64,000 nt of DNA from positions 21,887-85,886 of the forward strand of contig NZ_BANR01000026.1 of assembly GCF_000332975.1 (NCBI RefSeq), written 5' to 3'. The position numbers and the translations under genes were made by a program. The DNA is from Gordonia aichiensis NBRC 108223. GTDB lineage: Bacteria > Actinomycetota > Actinomycetes > Mycobacteriales > Mycobacteriaceae. The notes under the pieces were generated by a model, which saw only the letters and a list, made by a program, of their open reading frames with translations, had not been told where the DNA came from and did no database searches. Shown here piece after piece: positions 50,732 to 59,342 of the stretch. Numbering within the stretch: the first letter of the stretch is position 1; each line of letters begins with the position of its first letter.

Positions 50732-51805
50732 TTACGCGGTCGACGGGGCGGCGGCCCATCGTTCTGCGAAGGTCAGGAAGGTGTCGTTCTCGCCGGCCTC
50801 GGTGACGGTCACACGCACCCCGTCACCTGCGAATGGCCGGATGATCACACCCGCATCGCGCGCGGCGTCGGCGAATTCGGTTGTCGAATCACCGAGTTCG
50901 ATCCAGACGAAATTGGCCTGGCTCTGCGGGACTCGGTAACCCACGGCGCGCAATCGGTCTGCGATCCTGGTGCGTTCGCCGACGATCGCCTCGGTGCGTG
51001 CGAGCAACTCGGCGTCGGCGTCGAGGCTGGCAACGGCGGCGGCCTGCGCCACGGAGTTCACCGAGAACGGAACGTGCGCCTTCCCGAGCGCGGTGATGAT
51101 CTCAGGATGTGCGATCGCATACCCGACCCGCAGTCCGGCGAGGCCATACGCCTTCGAGAAGGTGCGCAGCACAACCAGATTGGGGAACTCGCGGTGCAGT
51201 TCAATGGCGTCGTAGGCCTGCGACTGTGATGGCCGGACGTACTCGAAATACGCCTCGTCGAGTGCGACGACGACTCCGCTGGGCACCTTCTCCAGAAACG
51301 CGCGCAGGCTGTCGGCGTCGACGATGGTCCCCGTGGGATTGTTCGGGTTGCAGACGAAGATCAGGCGAGTGCGGTCGGTGATCGCGTCAGCCATCGCAGG
51401 AAGGTCGTAGCTGAGCTCGTCCGTCAGCGGAATCTGTACCGGAATCGCGCCGACGAGTCGGGTCGCCAGCGGGTAGGTCTCGAACGACCGCCAGCCGAAC
51501 AGCACCTCGTCGCCGGGCTCGCAGGTGATGGTGACGAGGTTCTGACACAGGCTGACAGAGCCGCAGCCGACCTGGATCTCGTCCTCGGTGACGCCGTATC
51601 GCTTTGCGAGCGACGCCGTCAGCTCGACCATGCCGTTGTCGGGATAGCGATTGATGCTAGCGAGTGAATCGACGATGGCTCGCTGGACGCTGGGCAGCGG
51701 CCCGAAGGTCACCTCGTTGCTCGCGAGCTTGATCGCGCCGGGGAACGTCGCACCGGGCACGTAGACAGGCAGTTCTTCGAGATGGAGGCGAAGGCGGAAG
51801 CTCAC
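50732..51805 (-). CDS. pat: Aromatic amino acid / histidinol-phosphate aminotransferase
   Basis: A 357-residue class I/II PLP aminotransferase of the HisC-like family; length and wording fit Rv3772 (Pat/HisC2). Seen are IKLASNEVTFGPLPSVQRAI, RYPDNGMVELTASLAKRYGV, NPNNPTGT, ALDEAYFEYV, and the PLP-lysine motif RTFSKAYGLAGLRVGY. It transaminates phenylpyruvate or 4-hydroxyphenylpyruvate and possibly imidazole acetol phosphate. With tyrA at 54986 it could serve tyrosine and phenylalanine synthesis. GTG start at 51805. Confidence 0.9.
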   Translation of the reverse strand: MSFRLRLHLEELPVYVPGATFPGAIKLASNEVTFGPLPSVQRAIVDSLASINRYPDNGMVELTASLAKRYGVTEDEIQVGCGSVSLCQNLVTITCEPGDEVLFGWRSFETYPLATRLVGAIPVQIPLTDELSYDLPAMADAITDRTRLIFVCNPNNPTGTIVDADSLRAFLEKVPSGVVVALDEAYFEYVRPSQSQAYDAIELHREFPNLVVLRTFSKAYGLAGLRVGYAIAHPEIITALGKAHVPFSVNSVAQAAAVASLDADAELLARTEAIVGERTRIADRLRAVGYRVPQSQANFVWIELGDSTTEFADAARDAGVIIRPFAGDGVRVTVTEAGENDTFLTFAERWAAAPSTA

Positions 51806-51993
51806 ACGTCAAATGTAGGGCGCGGGTGTGTTGGCCCGGAAACCGGCTCGTTCGACGCAGTGGCCCGGCGTGCTCGTCGTCGACTCGTCGGAGGGTGTCG
51901 ACGCAGGTCGTCGCGCCCTGTAGCTCGCGGTTTGCTTCGGACTGGTGACCGTGTGTAACCTTTCCACTCGGCAGTTCGAAAGGACTCCGCCAA

Positions 51994-52085
51994 GGAGGCG
52001 TGCCAGAGCGGCCGAATGGGACTCACTGCTAATGAGTTGTCTCGCTAAAACGGGACCGGAGGTTCAAATCCTCTCGCCTCCGCCA
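51994..52085 (+). tRNA. tRNA-Ser(GCU)
   Basis: Acceptor GGAGGCG/CGCCTCC, anticodon GCT, long variable arm and GGTTCAAATCC T-arm give a type II serine tRNA. CCA is encoded (52083-52085). Confidence 0.96.
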
Positions 52086-52123
52086 CCGCAGTCGCCTCGA
52101 CCGCGGAGAACTGAATAACGCAC

Positions 52124-52196
52124 GCGCCCGTAGCTCAACGGATAGAGCATCTGACTACGGATCAGAAGGTTTGGGGTTCGAATCCCTACGGGCGCA
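52124..52196 (+). tRNA. tRNA-Arg(ACG)
   Basis: A 73-nt tRNA with acceptor GCGCCCG/CGGGCGC, D-arm TAGCTCAACGGATAGAGCA, anticodon ACG and T-arm GGGGTTCGAATCCC. The ACG anticodon is edited to inosine by TadA, whose gene is at 56659. CCA is not encoded. Confidence 0.97.
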
Positions 52197-52202
52197 CTTC
52201 TG

Positions 52203-52232
52203 AAAGCACCCCGCATTTGCGCGGGGTGCTTT
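52203..52232 (+). terminator. Intrinsic terminator after tRNA-Arg
   Basis: AAAGCACCCCGC and GCGGGGTGCTTT form a perfect 12-bp stem with a 6-nt loop, ending in a T-rich TTTTCT tail, 7 bp after the tRNA. Confidence 0.94.
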
Positions 52233-52271
52233 TCTGTGTGCGGGGTCGGTATCGACCGCGGTGTGGCCGGA

Positions 52272-52379
52272 ACAGAACCCGCGGAAGGAATCCCTCCCCT
52301 GGTTTTCGACGTTCGCGCTGGTTGTTTCGCGGGGAAGGGGACGGAACCCGCGGAAGGAAACGTTCCGCTGGTTTCTGCG
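52272..52379 (+). repeat. Imperfect direct repeat, 69 bp apart
   Basis: Two copies of about 39 bp begin at 52272 and 52341. Each contains GAACCCGCGGAAGGAA and a downstream CTGGTTT, with a more variable centre. They lie between the tRNA terminator and aqpZ in a stretch of about 310 bp (52233-52546) with no gene. Confidence 0.75.
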
Positions 52380-52546
52380 CCGCCGTGGCAGCGGGCACTG
52401 CCCGCTCAGGTCTGGGCCCGGTCTCGCCCAGGTCACCGTTCCGAATCGAAGGGCTGCTTCTCAACCGCGAATGGTGTTTGCTGAAGTTGCACAAGTTTCT
52501 GATGTGACATTCGAACCCCCGCGAGTTGCACGACGGAAGGAACTCT

Positions 52547-53308
52547 ATGCCCTCGCCCATCGCGAAAATCACTGCCGAGTTGTTCGGCACGTTCTGGCTC
52601 GTCTTCGGCGGTTGCGGTACCGCGATCTTCGCCGCGAAGGAAGTTGCTGTCGGCGACGACACCGGCACCAGAATTCAGGTCGGCGTCGGCTATCTCGGCG
52701 TCGCACTCGCCTTCGGCCTCACGGTGGTCACCATGGCGTATGCCCTCGGACACATCTCCGGCGGCCACTTCAATCCCGCCATCACTCTGGGTGCGTGCGT
52801 GGGCGGTCGGACACCGTGGCGTGACCTCCCGGGGTACTGGGTTGCGCAGATCGTCGGCGGTCTGCTTGCGGGTCTGGCGCTGTGGGGGATAGCGACAGGC
52901 AAGCCGGGCTGGACACGCGAAGGAAACATGGCGGCCAACGGGTACGCCGAGCACAGTCCCGGCCACTACACACTCGCCGCAGTGATCGTCGCCGAAATCC
53001 TGCTGACCGCCTTCTTCCTGATCGTCGTGCTCGGTGCGACCGACATTCGGGCGCCAAAGGGTATGGGAGCCTTGGCAATCGGGTTCACGCTCATGCTCAT
53101 CCACCTCATTTCGATCCCGATCTCCAACACATCGGTCAACCCCGCTCGGTCGACGGGCGTCGCATTCTTCAACGGCAATGGTGCGCCCGGCCAGCTCTGG
53201 GTGTTCTGGGTCGCGCCGCTCGTCGGTGGCATCATCGGCGGACTGCTCTACCCGCTGCTCTTCGAGGACGGACGCTTCAAGTTCATGCCCGTGCAGAACA
53301 CCGTCTGA
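52547..53308 (+). CDS. aqpZ: Aquaporin Z
   Basis: A 253-residue MIP-family channel with six membrane helices and both NPA half-helices: [12 protein letters not shown] and [12 protein letters not shown]. The Arg of the selectivity filter follows the second NPA. It passes water, possibly small solutes. ATG 52547 is the homologous start, preceded by GGAAGGAA as a ribosome site. The preceding gap holds the direct repeats. Confidence 0.94.
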   Translation: MPSPIAKITAELFGTFWLVFGGCGTAIFAAKEVAVGDDTGTRIQVGVGYLGVALAFGLTVVTMAYALGHISGGHFNPAITLGACVGGRTPWRDLPGYWVAQIVGGLLAGLALWGIATGKPGWTREGNMAANGYAEHSPGHYTLAAVIVAEILLTAFFLIVVLGATDIRAPKGMGALAIGFTLMLIHLISIPISNTSVNPARSTGVAFFNGNGAPGQLWVFWVAPLVGGIIGGLLYPLLFEDGRFKFMPVQNTV

Positions 53309-53465
53309 CACCGAAACCCTCAGCGACGTCGGACAACGGCGTTCGACGCGACGGCCGGCCAGGGCAATGCCCGTGGTCGGCCGCCGCGTTCTGTCGACGG
53401 TCCGTATCGTCGGAATCGGGACGGCCGCGATTCTGGCCGCACAGTCGGCGAGACAGGAGTAAGGC

Positions 53466-54239
53466 ATGGGACAGCAGGGGGCGGGGCCGCGGCCCGAAGA
53501 CCTCTATCGCGCGCCGCTCATGCCGGGCCTGTACCCGCCACTCGGATTCGCGCCGGATGGAACGCCGCTCTTTCGGCCGGACCAACGACAGCCCTCGACG
53601 ACGCAGACTTCGCACGCCGAGTGGCCCCAGTCGACGAACAATCCCGCCGGCATGCCATACCCGGGAGACGGCACGGCTCCGCCGGTGCCCCCCGACGCGA
53701 CGTTCGACGACGCCGCGCCAGACGAGCAGCGGCGTCAGCCGCAGTCGCCCGGCAGGTTCGGCGTCGGATTGGTGTTCGCGCTGGTCGCCGCGGTCGTCGT
53801 CGGGCTCGTCTTCTACGGGTTCTCGCTGATCCGACACTCCGATGCGCAGCAAGAGGCCCCGACGACCCTGACGATCGTCGAGCCGACCCCGCCCGACATC
53901 CCGACGCAGCGCCAGCAGCCCACCAACCCGATGGTGCCGCCCGGAGCTGCCCCTGCACCTCGTGACAGCGAGACGGTCGGACGATCCGTGACCTACGACG
54001 CGACCATCGAGGGCAGCGGCACCATCCTCTACGTCGACGACGTCGGGTTGCGGAGCGAGTTCACCCCGCCTCCGACGTGGCATCTCGAGTTCACCGCCGG
54101 ATCGGCGCCCCTGCGGCTGTTGGTTCTCGCGGGGGCCAACAGTTCGGCCTCGTGCGAGATCAAGGTCGACGGCCAGACCATCTCCACCGATCGGGTCGAC
54201 GCCGGGTCGGCCCGGCGGACCGCCACCTGCCGCGGCTGA
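53466..54239 (+). CDS. Single-pass membrane protein with MmpS-like C-terminal domain
   Basis: A 257-residue protein: Pro/Gln-rich cytosolic N-terminus of about 95 residues, one membrane helix (VGLVFALVAAVVVGLVFYGFSLI), a Pro-rich linker, and a C-terminal beta domain (SVTYDATIEGSGTILYVDDVG ... WHLEFTAGS ... CEIKVDGQTISTDRVDAGSARRTATC) with the two cysteines and spacing of MmpS proteins. No MmpL partner is adjacent. The function is inferred from fold only. Confidence 0.7.
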   Translation: MGQQGAGPRPEDLYRAPLMPGLYPPLGFAPDGTPLFRPDQRQPSTTQTSHAEWPQSTNNPAGMPYPGDGTAPPVPPDATFDDAAPDEQRRQPQSPGRFGVGLVFALVAAVVVGLVFYGFSLIRHSDAQQEAPTTLTIVEPTPPDIPTQRQQPTNPMVPPGAAPAPRDSETVGRSVTYDATIEGSGTILYVDDVGLRSEFTPPPTWHLEFTAGSAPLRLLVLAGANSSASCEIKVDGQTISTDRVDAGSARRTATCRG

Positions 54240-54306
54240 GTGTCACGATCCGGTCGAGACCGGCATCCGATGTGTGTCCTGGCCTCGCGATCGCTACCGT
54301 AGACGC

Positions 54307-54942
54307 GTGAGTACAACCCCAGCCCCTGATCACGACACCGCAGCGAGCGGCGGAGCGGTCGACACCGCTCCTGTGCGGGAGTTCAAGACGATGATCACCT
54401 GGCGCGGTGTCGGAGTCGACAGGCTCGAGCAGGTGCGACTGCACGTGTCCGGGCTGCGCATCAAGGCCTACGGCCGGATCATCTCGGCAGCGACCGCCGA
54501 CTCCGAGGCATTCTCCGCCTCGTACGAGCTGATCACCAACGACGCGGGCGTCACCAAGCGACTCTCGATCCACCTCCTGCGAGAGAGCGGCGAGAGCCAA
54601 CTCGGCCTCTCCCACGACGACGAGAACCTCTGGCTCGTACGCACCAACGGAGACACCACCATCCGTAGTGACTTCGACGGCGCGCAGGACGTCGACCTGG
54701 CCATGTCGCCGATGTTCAACGCGCTACCCATCCGACGATTCGGCCTGGCCACAGCGCCGAACGACATCGAGATCCCGGTGGCGTACGTCTACCTCCCGAC
54801 GGGCGAGGTCAAGCCCGCACACATGCACTACACCTCGGGGCCAGACGGCATCGACGTCGTCTCCCCGGTGGCCACTGCCAAGATCACCGTCGACGAGAAC
54901 GGCTTCGTCGTGAACTACGAGGGGCTCGCCGAGCGGGTGTGA
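54307..54942 (+). CDS. Putative glycolipid-binding protein (DUF1089)
   Basis: A 211-residue protein of the putative glycolipid-binding family: TMITWRGVGVDRLEQVRLHVSGLRIKAYGRIISA, then RLSIHLLRESGESQL, DVDLAMSPMFNALPIRRFGL and the end VAYVYLPTGEVKPAHMHYT. GTG 54307 is 6 bp after TACCGT, fitting a leaderless mRNA. The binding claim rests on family annotation; no ligand is proven. Confidence 0.83.
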   Translation: MSTTPAPDHDTAASGGAVDTAPVREFKTMITWRGVGVDRLEQVRLHVSGLRIKAYGRIISAATADSEAFSASYELITNDAGVTKRLSIHLLRESGESQLGLSHDDENLWLVRTNGDTTIRSDFDGAQDVDLAMSPMFNALPIRRFGLATAPNDIEIPVAYVYLPTGEVKPAHMHYTSGPDGIDVVSPVATAKITVDENGFVVNYEGLAERV

Positions 54943-54985
54943 TCTCGTCTCGGGCTGCCGGTCCGGTAAGTTGCCGACGGCCTGT

Positions 54986-55990
54986 TCACCCCAGCCACAC
55001 CCGCCCCTCGTGGGCTTGTTTGCGCAGTTCCGACGCCCAGCCGGGCGTACCGACGTCGACCCCGACAATGGGCTCCCGGCCTCGGGCCGCCATCTCCTCG
55101 TAGGCCATGCGCGCGCGATGCCCGTCGTCGATCAGCGCTGCGACGCTGCCGGAGTCCCGTAGTTCGTCGCGTGCCTGGACGAGGCGGTCGATCGCCTCGC
55201 TGAGGGCGTTGAGTACGGCGACGTCGTTGGCCTCGATCATGGCGCGCTGCAGCGCCGGCGCGGTCGCTGCCACCCGCGTGCCGTCGCGGAAACTCCCCGC
55301 TGCCAGACGCAGGGCGAGGTTGCTCTCGCCGGCGCCGACAGCCGCTGTGTCGGCGGCCATCAGGTGCGGTACGTGCGAGATAGCCGCAACGGCCCTGTCG
55401 TGCGCGTCCGGCGCCGCGGGGACCACGACGGCCGACACCGCGAGTGCAAGATGGGCGACCGCGGTCCAGTCGTCGGCGTCGGTGTCGTCGGCGGTTGTCA
55501 CCATCCACATAGCGTCGCGGAACAGCGTCGGATCGCATGCGTCCCACCCGGAGCGGCTGGTGCCGGCCATCGGATGTCCGCCGACGTACCGCGCGCGAGG
55601 GTGAAGCCGCGCAACCTTTTCCGCCACAGCCTGTTTCACGCTGATGACGTCGGTCAGCAGGCATTGAGGTGCGGTCTCGGCGATGGTGCTCAGGAGCGGC
55701 TCGATCGTCGTGACCGGTGTGGCCAGCACGATGATGGCGTCCTCGGCGGCTGCGCGGCGCAGCGTCGACATCACATCCGACGAGGCGTCGTATCCCGCGT
55801 CCGACGCCGCGTCGACGGTCACCGTGGAACGGTTGTATCCGAACACCGCGCGGCCGGTTGCCGCCAGAGCCTGCATCAACGACCCGCCGATGAGTCCGAG
55901 TCCCAGGATGCAGACCGGTCGTCGACCTGCCGACGTCGTCTCTGATGCCGGTGCGTTCTGTGGGTGGCTGTCCTGGTTGTTCGCGGTCAC
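54986..55990 (-). CDS. tyrA: Prephenate dehydrogenase
   Basis: A 334-residue NAD(P)-dependent prephenate dehydrogenase (Rv3754-like) for tyrosine synthesis. VCILGLGLIGGSLMQALAATGR binds NAD, GYNRS follows, and VGGHPMAGTSRSGWDA plus AISHVPHLMAADTAAVGA hold the prephenate-binding His and Arg. No C-terminal ACT domain is recognised. GTG 55990 is the start; it is divergent from the TadA-associated gene with 115 bp between. Confidence 0.92.
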   Translation of the reverse strand: MTANNQDSHPQNAPASETTSAGRRPVCILGLGLIGGSLMQALAATGRAVFGYNRSTVTVDAASDAGYDASSDVMSTLRRAAAEDAIIVLATPVTTIEPLLSTIAETAPQCLLTDVISVKQAVAEKVARLHPRARYVGGHPMAGTSRSGWDACDPTLFRDAMWMVTTADDTDADDWTAVAHLALAVSAVVVPAAPDAHDRAVAAISHVPHLMAADTAAVGAGESNLALRLAAGSFRDGTRVAATAPALQRAMIEANDVAVLNALSEAIDRLVQARDELRDSGSVAALIDDGHRARMAYEEMAARGREPIVGVDVGTPGWASELRKQAHEGRVWLG

Positions 55991-56105
55991 ACCGTCCAGA
56001 TTCGCACATCGGGACGGCGTCGTTGCGCACGTGCCGACGGAGTGCAGGCGGCCCGAGGTGAGCGGGGATTGGGGTGGGCGTCGAATCTGGACTACCGTGT
56101 GCGTC

Positions 56106-56648
56106 ATGGCAGGTGCCGGCGCTGGGGTTTCGGATTCCAACAAGCAGCAAGCGATCGACGATATCGAGGGATTCGCGGTAGCCGTGGTCCGCGAGGACGC
56201 CACCTGGAAGGTCAAAGCACTCGACAAGTCCGCGCTGACGGATCTCTCTGCCGCAGAAACGCAGTTGCGTGAGCTACGCGCCGCTGGTGCGATCTTCGGC
56301 CTCCTCGACATCGACGATGAGTTCTTCATCGTCGTCCGACCAGCTCCCGGAGGCGCACGACTACTGATCTCCGACGCCACGGCCGCGATCGACTACGACA
56401 TCGCCGCCGACGTCCTCGACGCCATCAACGTCGACGTCCCTGACCTCGACGACGACGAGCTCGACGATATCGACCCCTGGGAGGAGGGCGATCTCGGCGT
56501 GCTCTCCGACCTCGGGCTCCCCGACGCAGTGATGGGCGTGATCGTCGGCGACACCGACCTCTACGCCGACGAGCAGATCGGCATGATCGCCGCGCGACTC
56601 GGATTCGCCGACGAACTGTCGAAGGTGCTCGACTCGCTGGGTCACTGA
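56106..56648 (+). CDS. TadA-associated conserved protein (Rv3753c-like)
   Basis: A 180-residue protein of the family called putative tRNA adenosine deaminase-associated protein. It has EGFAVAVVREDATWKVKAL, a Phe-rich core (AIFGLLDIDDEFFIVVRP) and a very acidic centre (DVPDLDDDELDDIDPWEEGD). It is directly upstream of tadA (10 bp), as in M. tuberculosis. TACCGT about 9 bp before ATG 56106 suggests a leaderless mRNA. Role unknown; a helper or partner of TadA is only inferred from position. Confidence 0.85.
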   Translation: MAGAGAGVSDSNKQQAIDDIEGFAVAVVREDATWKVKALDKSALTDLSAAETQLRELRAAGAIFGLLDIDDEFFIVVRPAPGGARLLISDATAAIDYDIAADVLDAINVDVPDLDDDELDDIDPWEEGDLGVLSDLGLPDAVMGVIVGDTDLYADEQIGMIAARLGFADELSKVLDSLGH

Positions 56649-56658
56649 AGGACCGCTC

Positions 56659-57150
56659 GTGGACCAGGCGCGTGAGACGTCCAGCCGGGTGCGCGCGTGG
56701 GAGCAGATGATCGGCGAGGCGCTTGCCGCGGCTGTCGACTCGTCCGGCCCCGACGACGTCCCGATCGGTGCCGTCGTCTTTGACCCCGCGGGTGTCGAAC
56801 TCGCGCGCGCCGGGAACCGTCGGGAACTCGACGCCGACCCCACTGCTCACGCTGAAATCGTCGCCCTGCGTGCGGCCGCACACGCGTTCGGCGACGGGTG
56901 GCGACTACCCGGCTGCACGCTCGCCGTCACCGTCGAGCCGTGCACGATGTGTGCCGGGGCGATCACGCTGTCCCGCGTCGACGCAGTGGTCTTCGGGGCA
57001 TGGGAACCGAAGACCGGTGCCGTCGGGTCGCTGTGGGACGTCGTTCGTGACCCCCGTCTGACGCACCGGCCACAGGTGCGTGGTGGGGTGCGCGAAGCGG
57101 AGTGCCGAGAGCTGATGATCGGGTTCTTCGATACGCGTCGCGACGGCTGA
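56659..57150 (+). CDS. tadA: tRNA-specific adenosine deaminase TadA
   Basis: A 163-residue zinc-dependent deaminase that converts the wobble A34 of tRNA-Arg(ACG) to inosine; that tRNA is at 52124. Catalytic motifs are ADPTAHAEIVALR (His, Glu) and VEPCTMCAGAI (two Cys), with the late GFFDTRR. ATG 56659? The first codon of the frame is GTG (GTGGACCAGGCG) and homology begins a few residues later. It is the second gene of a two-gene unit. Confidence 0.93.
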   Translation: MDQARETSSRVRAWEQMIGEALAAAVDSSGPDDVPIGAVVFDPAGVELARAGNRRELDADPTAHAEIVALRAAAHAFGDGWRLPGCTLAVTVEPCTMCAGAITLSRVDAVVFGAWEPKTGAVGSLWDVVRDPRLTHRPQVRGGVREAECRELMIGFFDTRRDG

Positions 57151-57279
57151 GTCCGTTTCCGCTGCCGGTGCGTGTCGACCGCTAATCAGGGTCTTCACCC
57201 ACAGACAGCGTCGACCTGCTGTGGCAGGTTGGTAATCGAGCGCGGAGCATCCGGCTCTGCATGGCGAGGAGTCGAGACC

Positions 57280-57549
57280 ATGTCTGAATCAAACGACAAG
57301 ATCAACGAGGCCGTCGAGACGGTCAAGGGGAAGATCACCGAGTTCGCGGAGAGCGAGAAAGTTCAGGACGCGGTGGGCACCGCGAAGGAGAAGTTCACCG
57401 AGTTCGCCGAGAGCGAGAAGGTTCAGGACGCCGTCGGCACCGCGAAGGAGAAACTGGGCGAGCTTGCCGACAATGAGAAGGTCCAGGAGACCTTGCACAC
57501 AGCCAAGGAGAAGTTCGGGGAGATCAAGGACAAGCTACTCGGGAACTGA
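57280..57549 (+). CDS. Repeat-containing, LEA-like hydrophilic protein
   Basis: An 89-residue charged protein made of three near-identical 22-residue repeats (KFTEFAESEKVQDAVGTAKE type, with exact AESEKVQDAVGTAKEK blocks) and a final KFGEIKDKLLGN. It looks like an amphipathic helix of the LEA or apolipoprotein kind, often stress-induced. ATG 57280. At the DNA level the units are 66-bp tandem repeats, prone to copy change. It precedes a CsbD-like gene with which it shares the Lys-Asp-Lys-Leu ending. Confidence 0.8.
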   Translation: MSESNDKINEAVETVKGKITEFAESEKVQDAVGTAKEKFTEFAESEKVQDAVGTAKEKLGELADNEKVQETLHTAKEKFGEIKDKLLGN

Positions 57550-57762
57550 GGCAACTCCGTCCGTGTGTGCTGCGTACTGCAGTGGTGCCGCCACCTCTGT
57601 GTTCGGGAACCTCGACCTCGATCGGTAGCGCAGTAGGCCGCTCGAAAGAGTTAGGCGCCGACAAATTCAGATCCGGCACAGCCTCTTCGATGATGTGTAC
57701 GGTGGATTGCAGGAGCCGCGAAAACCGCGCTCTGGTTCGCACACGCGAAGGAGAGAGTTCTT

Positions 57763-57972
57763 ATGGCAACCAGTGATGATGCACAGAACAAGGCAGAAGA
57801 GCTCAAGGGTCGGGGCAAGGAAGCCGTTGGCAGCCTGACCAACAACGACGACCTCAAGGACGAGGGCAAGGGCGACCAGGCCGTTGCCGAGGGCAAGCAG
57901 AAGGTTTCTGAGGTTGCCGACAAGGTCAAGGACGGCGTCGAGAACATCAAGGACAAGCTCACCGGCCACTGA
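57763..57972 (+). CDS. CsbD-family stress protein
   Basis: A 69-residue hydrophilic protein of the CsbD type: NKAEELKGRGKEAVGSLTNNDDLKDEGKGDQAVAEGKQKV matches the family core. Members are general-stress proteins (SigB-dependent in Bacillus) of unknown function. ATG 57763 has GAAGGAGAGAG as a strong ribosome site. Its C-terminal KVKDGVENIKDKLTGH resembles the end of the neighbouring repeat protein. Confidence 0.88.
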   Translation: MATSDDAQNKAEELKGRGKEAVGSLTNNDDLKDEGKGDQAVAEGKQKVSEVADKVKDGVENIKDKLTGH

Positions 57973-58049
57973 GCGTAGCGCTTCGAGTTGCCACCGTGCG
58001 CTGACCTGCTGATTTAGTGTCAGACGCCAGCTGCGGTACAGTCTTCCGC

Positions 58050-58140
58050 GGTGGCGTGTCCGAGCGGCCGAAGGTGCAGCACTCGAAATGCTGTGTGCGG
58101 TAACCCCGTACCGAGGGTTCAAATCCCTCCGCCACCGCCA
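58050..58140 (+). tRNA. tRNA-Ser(CGA), attachment site of the element
   Basis: Acceptor GGTGGCG/CGCCACC, anticodon CGA, a long variable arm and GGTTCAAATCC T-arm; CCA is encoded (58138-58140). The 3' part is the probable attL core, because the integrase gene lies directly downstream and points at it. Confidence 0.96.
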
Positions 58141-58141
58141 G

Positions 58142-58178
58142 AAATGGCCTCCTATCTTCCCAGGTAGGGGGCCATTTT
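58142..58178. terminator. Bidirectional terminator between tRNA-Ser(CGA) and integrase
   Basis: AAATGGCCTCCTA (58142-58154) pairs with TAGGGGGCCATTT (58165-58177) through 13 bp including one G-T pair, with A- and T-rich ends on both sides. It would end the tRNA and the integrase transcripts. Confidence 0.85.
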
Positions 58179-58183
58179 GGTGT

Positions 58184-59341
58184 CTACGGGGAGGTGTCGG
58201 TGGTTCCCTCTGCCCACACTTTGCCCACACTCTGCGGCGAGTAGCGCTGATTCAGGGTGACCGCGACAGCATCAAGATCGTCGTCAAACAGGTCTGCGTA
58301 GACGTCGAGCGTCACCTTCGCGGAGGTGTGCCCGAGCATCCGTGCGAGCGCCAGGACGTTGACGCCGGCCGACACCGCGAGGCTCGCTGTCGTGTGTCGC
58401 AGATCGTGCGGCGTGATCGTCTGAACTCCTGCCCGCTGCACCGCTCCGGCGAACCACCCTCGAGTGGACTTCGGCCGCGGCAGGTACCGACCGTTCGGAC
58501 CCGGGAACACCAGCTCGTCGAGATCCTTCCCCTGACATTGCACCGAGAGCTCATCAAGGATGAACTGGGGGACAGGTACCGATCGAGTCTTGCGTGACTT
58601 CGTGCGCCCAACCGCGTGCTCTACACCAAGCTGCACCGCATTGTCATGCACAGTGAGCCGCTTCCGCAGGAACTCGACATCGCGGACCCGCAGGGCAACC
58701 AGCTCGCCCCAGCGCAGACCGCAGTAGGCCAGGGTGAGCACTAGGGCGCGGTGCTCACCCGACTCGACGGCGAGACGTTCGACGTCGGATGCTGACAGGT
58801 AGACGTGCCGCTTGCGGCCCTTCTTCGGCAAGTTCTCGACCCCACGGGCTGGGTTCACTGCGAGTCGCCGAGACTTCACCGCGTCGTCGAGGATGCCGGC
58901 GAGTACGCCGTAGGCGCGGATGATCGTCGTCGCGCCGGCGCCCTTCTTCACCACTTCGCCCTTGGCGTCGGTGATGGTGCGCCCAAGATCCGCGATCCAC
59001 CGCTCGACCTCGCCCAGTTCGATGTCGGCGATGCGACGCCGACCCCACTTCGGTTCAACGTGTGTGCGCCACGCACTCTCGAGTGTCCGGTAGTTCGACG
59101 GCGCAACGTCAGATTCCTTGCGCGACAACCAGTCGGGTGCGAGCTCGCTCACGGTGATGCGCCCCAGGGTCGGAGCGACGTAGGAGCCGGTCAGCTTCTC
59201 GAGCTCGACGGTGGCAGCGAACGCCTCGGCGTCACGCTTGGTTCGGAAGCCACGCTTGTCTGTCTGGCGATGGTCCGGCGTGCGGTAGCGGACGCGATAT
59301 CGCTTGCCGCTCTTGGTCGTATAGCTCTCAATCGTCGCCAT
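58184..59341 (-). CDS. int: Site-specific tyrosine integrase
   Basis: A 385-residue phage integrase. An N-terminal arm-binding (AP2-like) domain (KRYRVRYRTPDHRQTDKRGFRTKRDAEAFAA) is followed by a SAM-like core-binding domain and the catalytic domain with LAYCGLRWGELVALRV (Arg), HDLRHTTASLAVSAG (HxxR), MLGHTSAKVTLDVYADLF (His and the nucleophile Tyr). All catalytic residues are present, so it should be active. ATG 59341 lies 2 bp before the end of the repressor gene: same strand, likely cotranscribed. Confidence 0.95.
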   Translation of the reverse strand: MATIESYTTKSGKRYRVRYRTPDHRQTDKRGFRTKRDAEAFAATVELEKLTGSYVAPTLGRITVSELAPDWLSRKESDVAPSNYRTLESAWRTHVEPKWGRRRIADIELGEVERWIADLGRTITDAKGEVVKKGAGATTIIRAYGVLAGILDDAVKSRRLAVNPARGVENLPKKGRKRHVYLSASDVERLAVESGEHRALVLTLAYCGLRWGELVALRVRDVEFLRKRLTVHDNAVQLGVEHAVGRTKSRKTRSVPVPQFILDELSVQCQGKDLDELVFPGPNGRYLPRPKSTRGWFAGAVQRAGVQTITPHDLRHTTASLAVSAGVNVLALARMLGHTSAKVTLDVYADLFDDDLDAVAVTLNQRYSPQSVGKVWAEGTTDTSP

Positions 59342-59342
59342 C

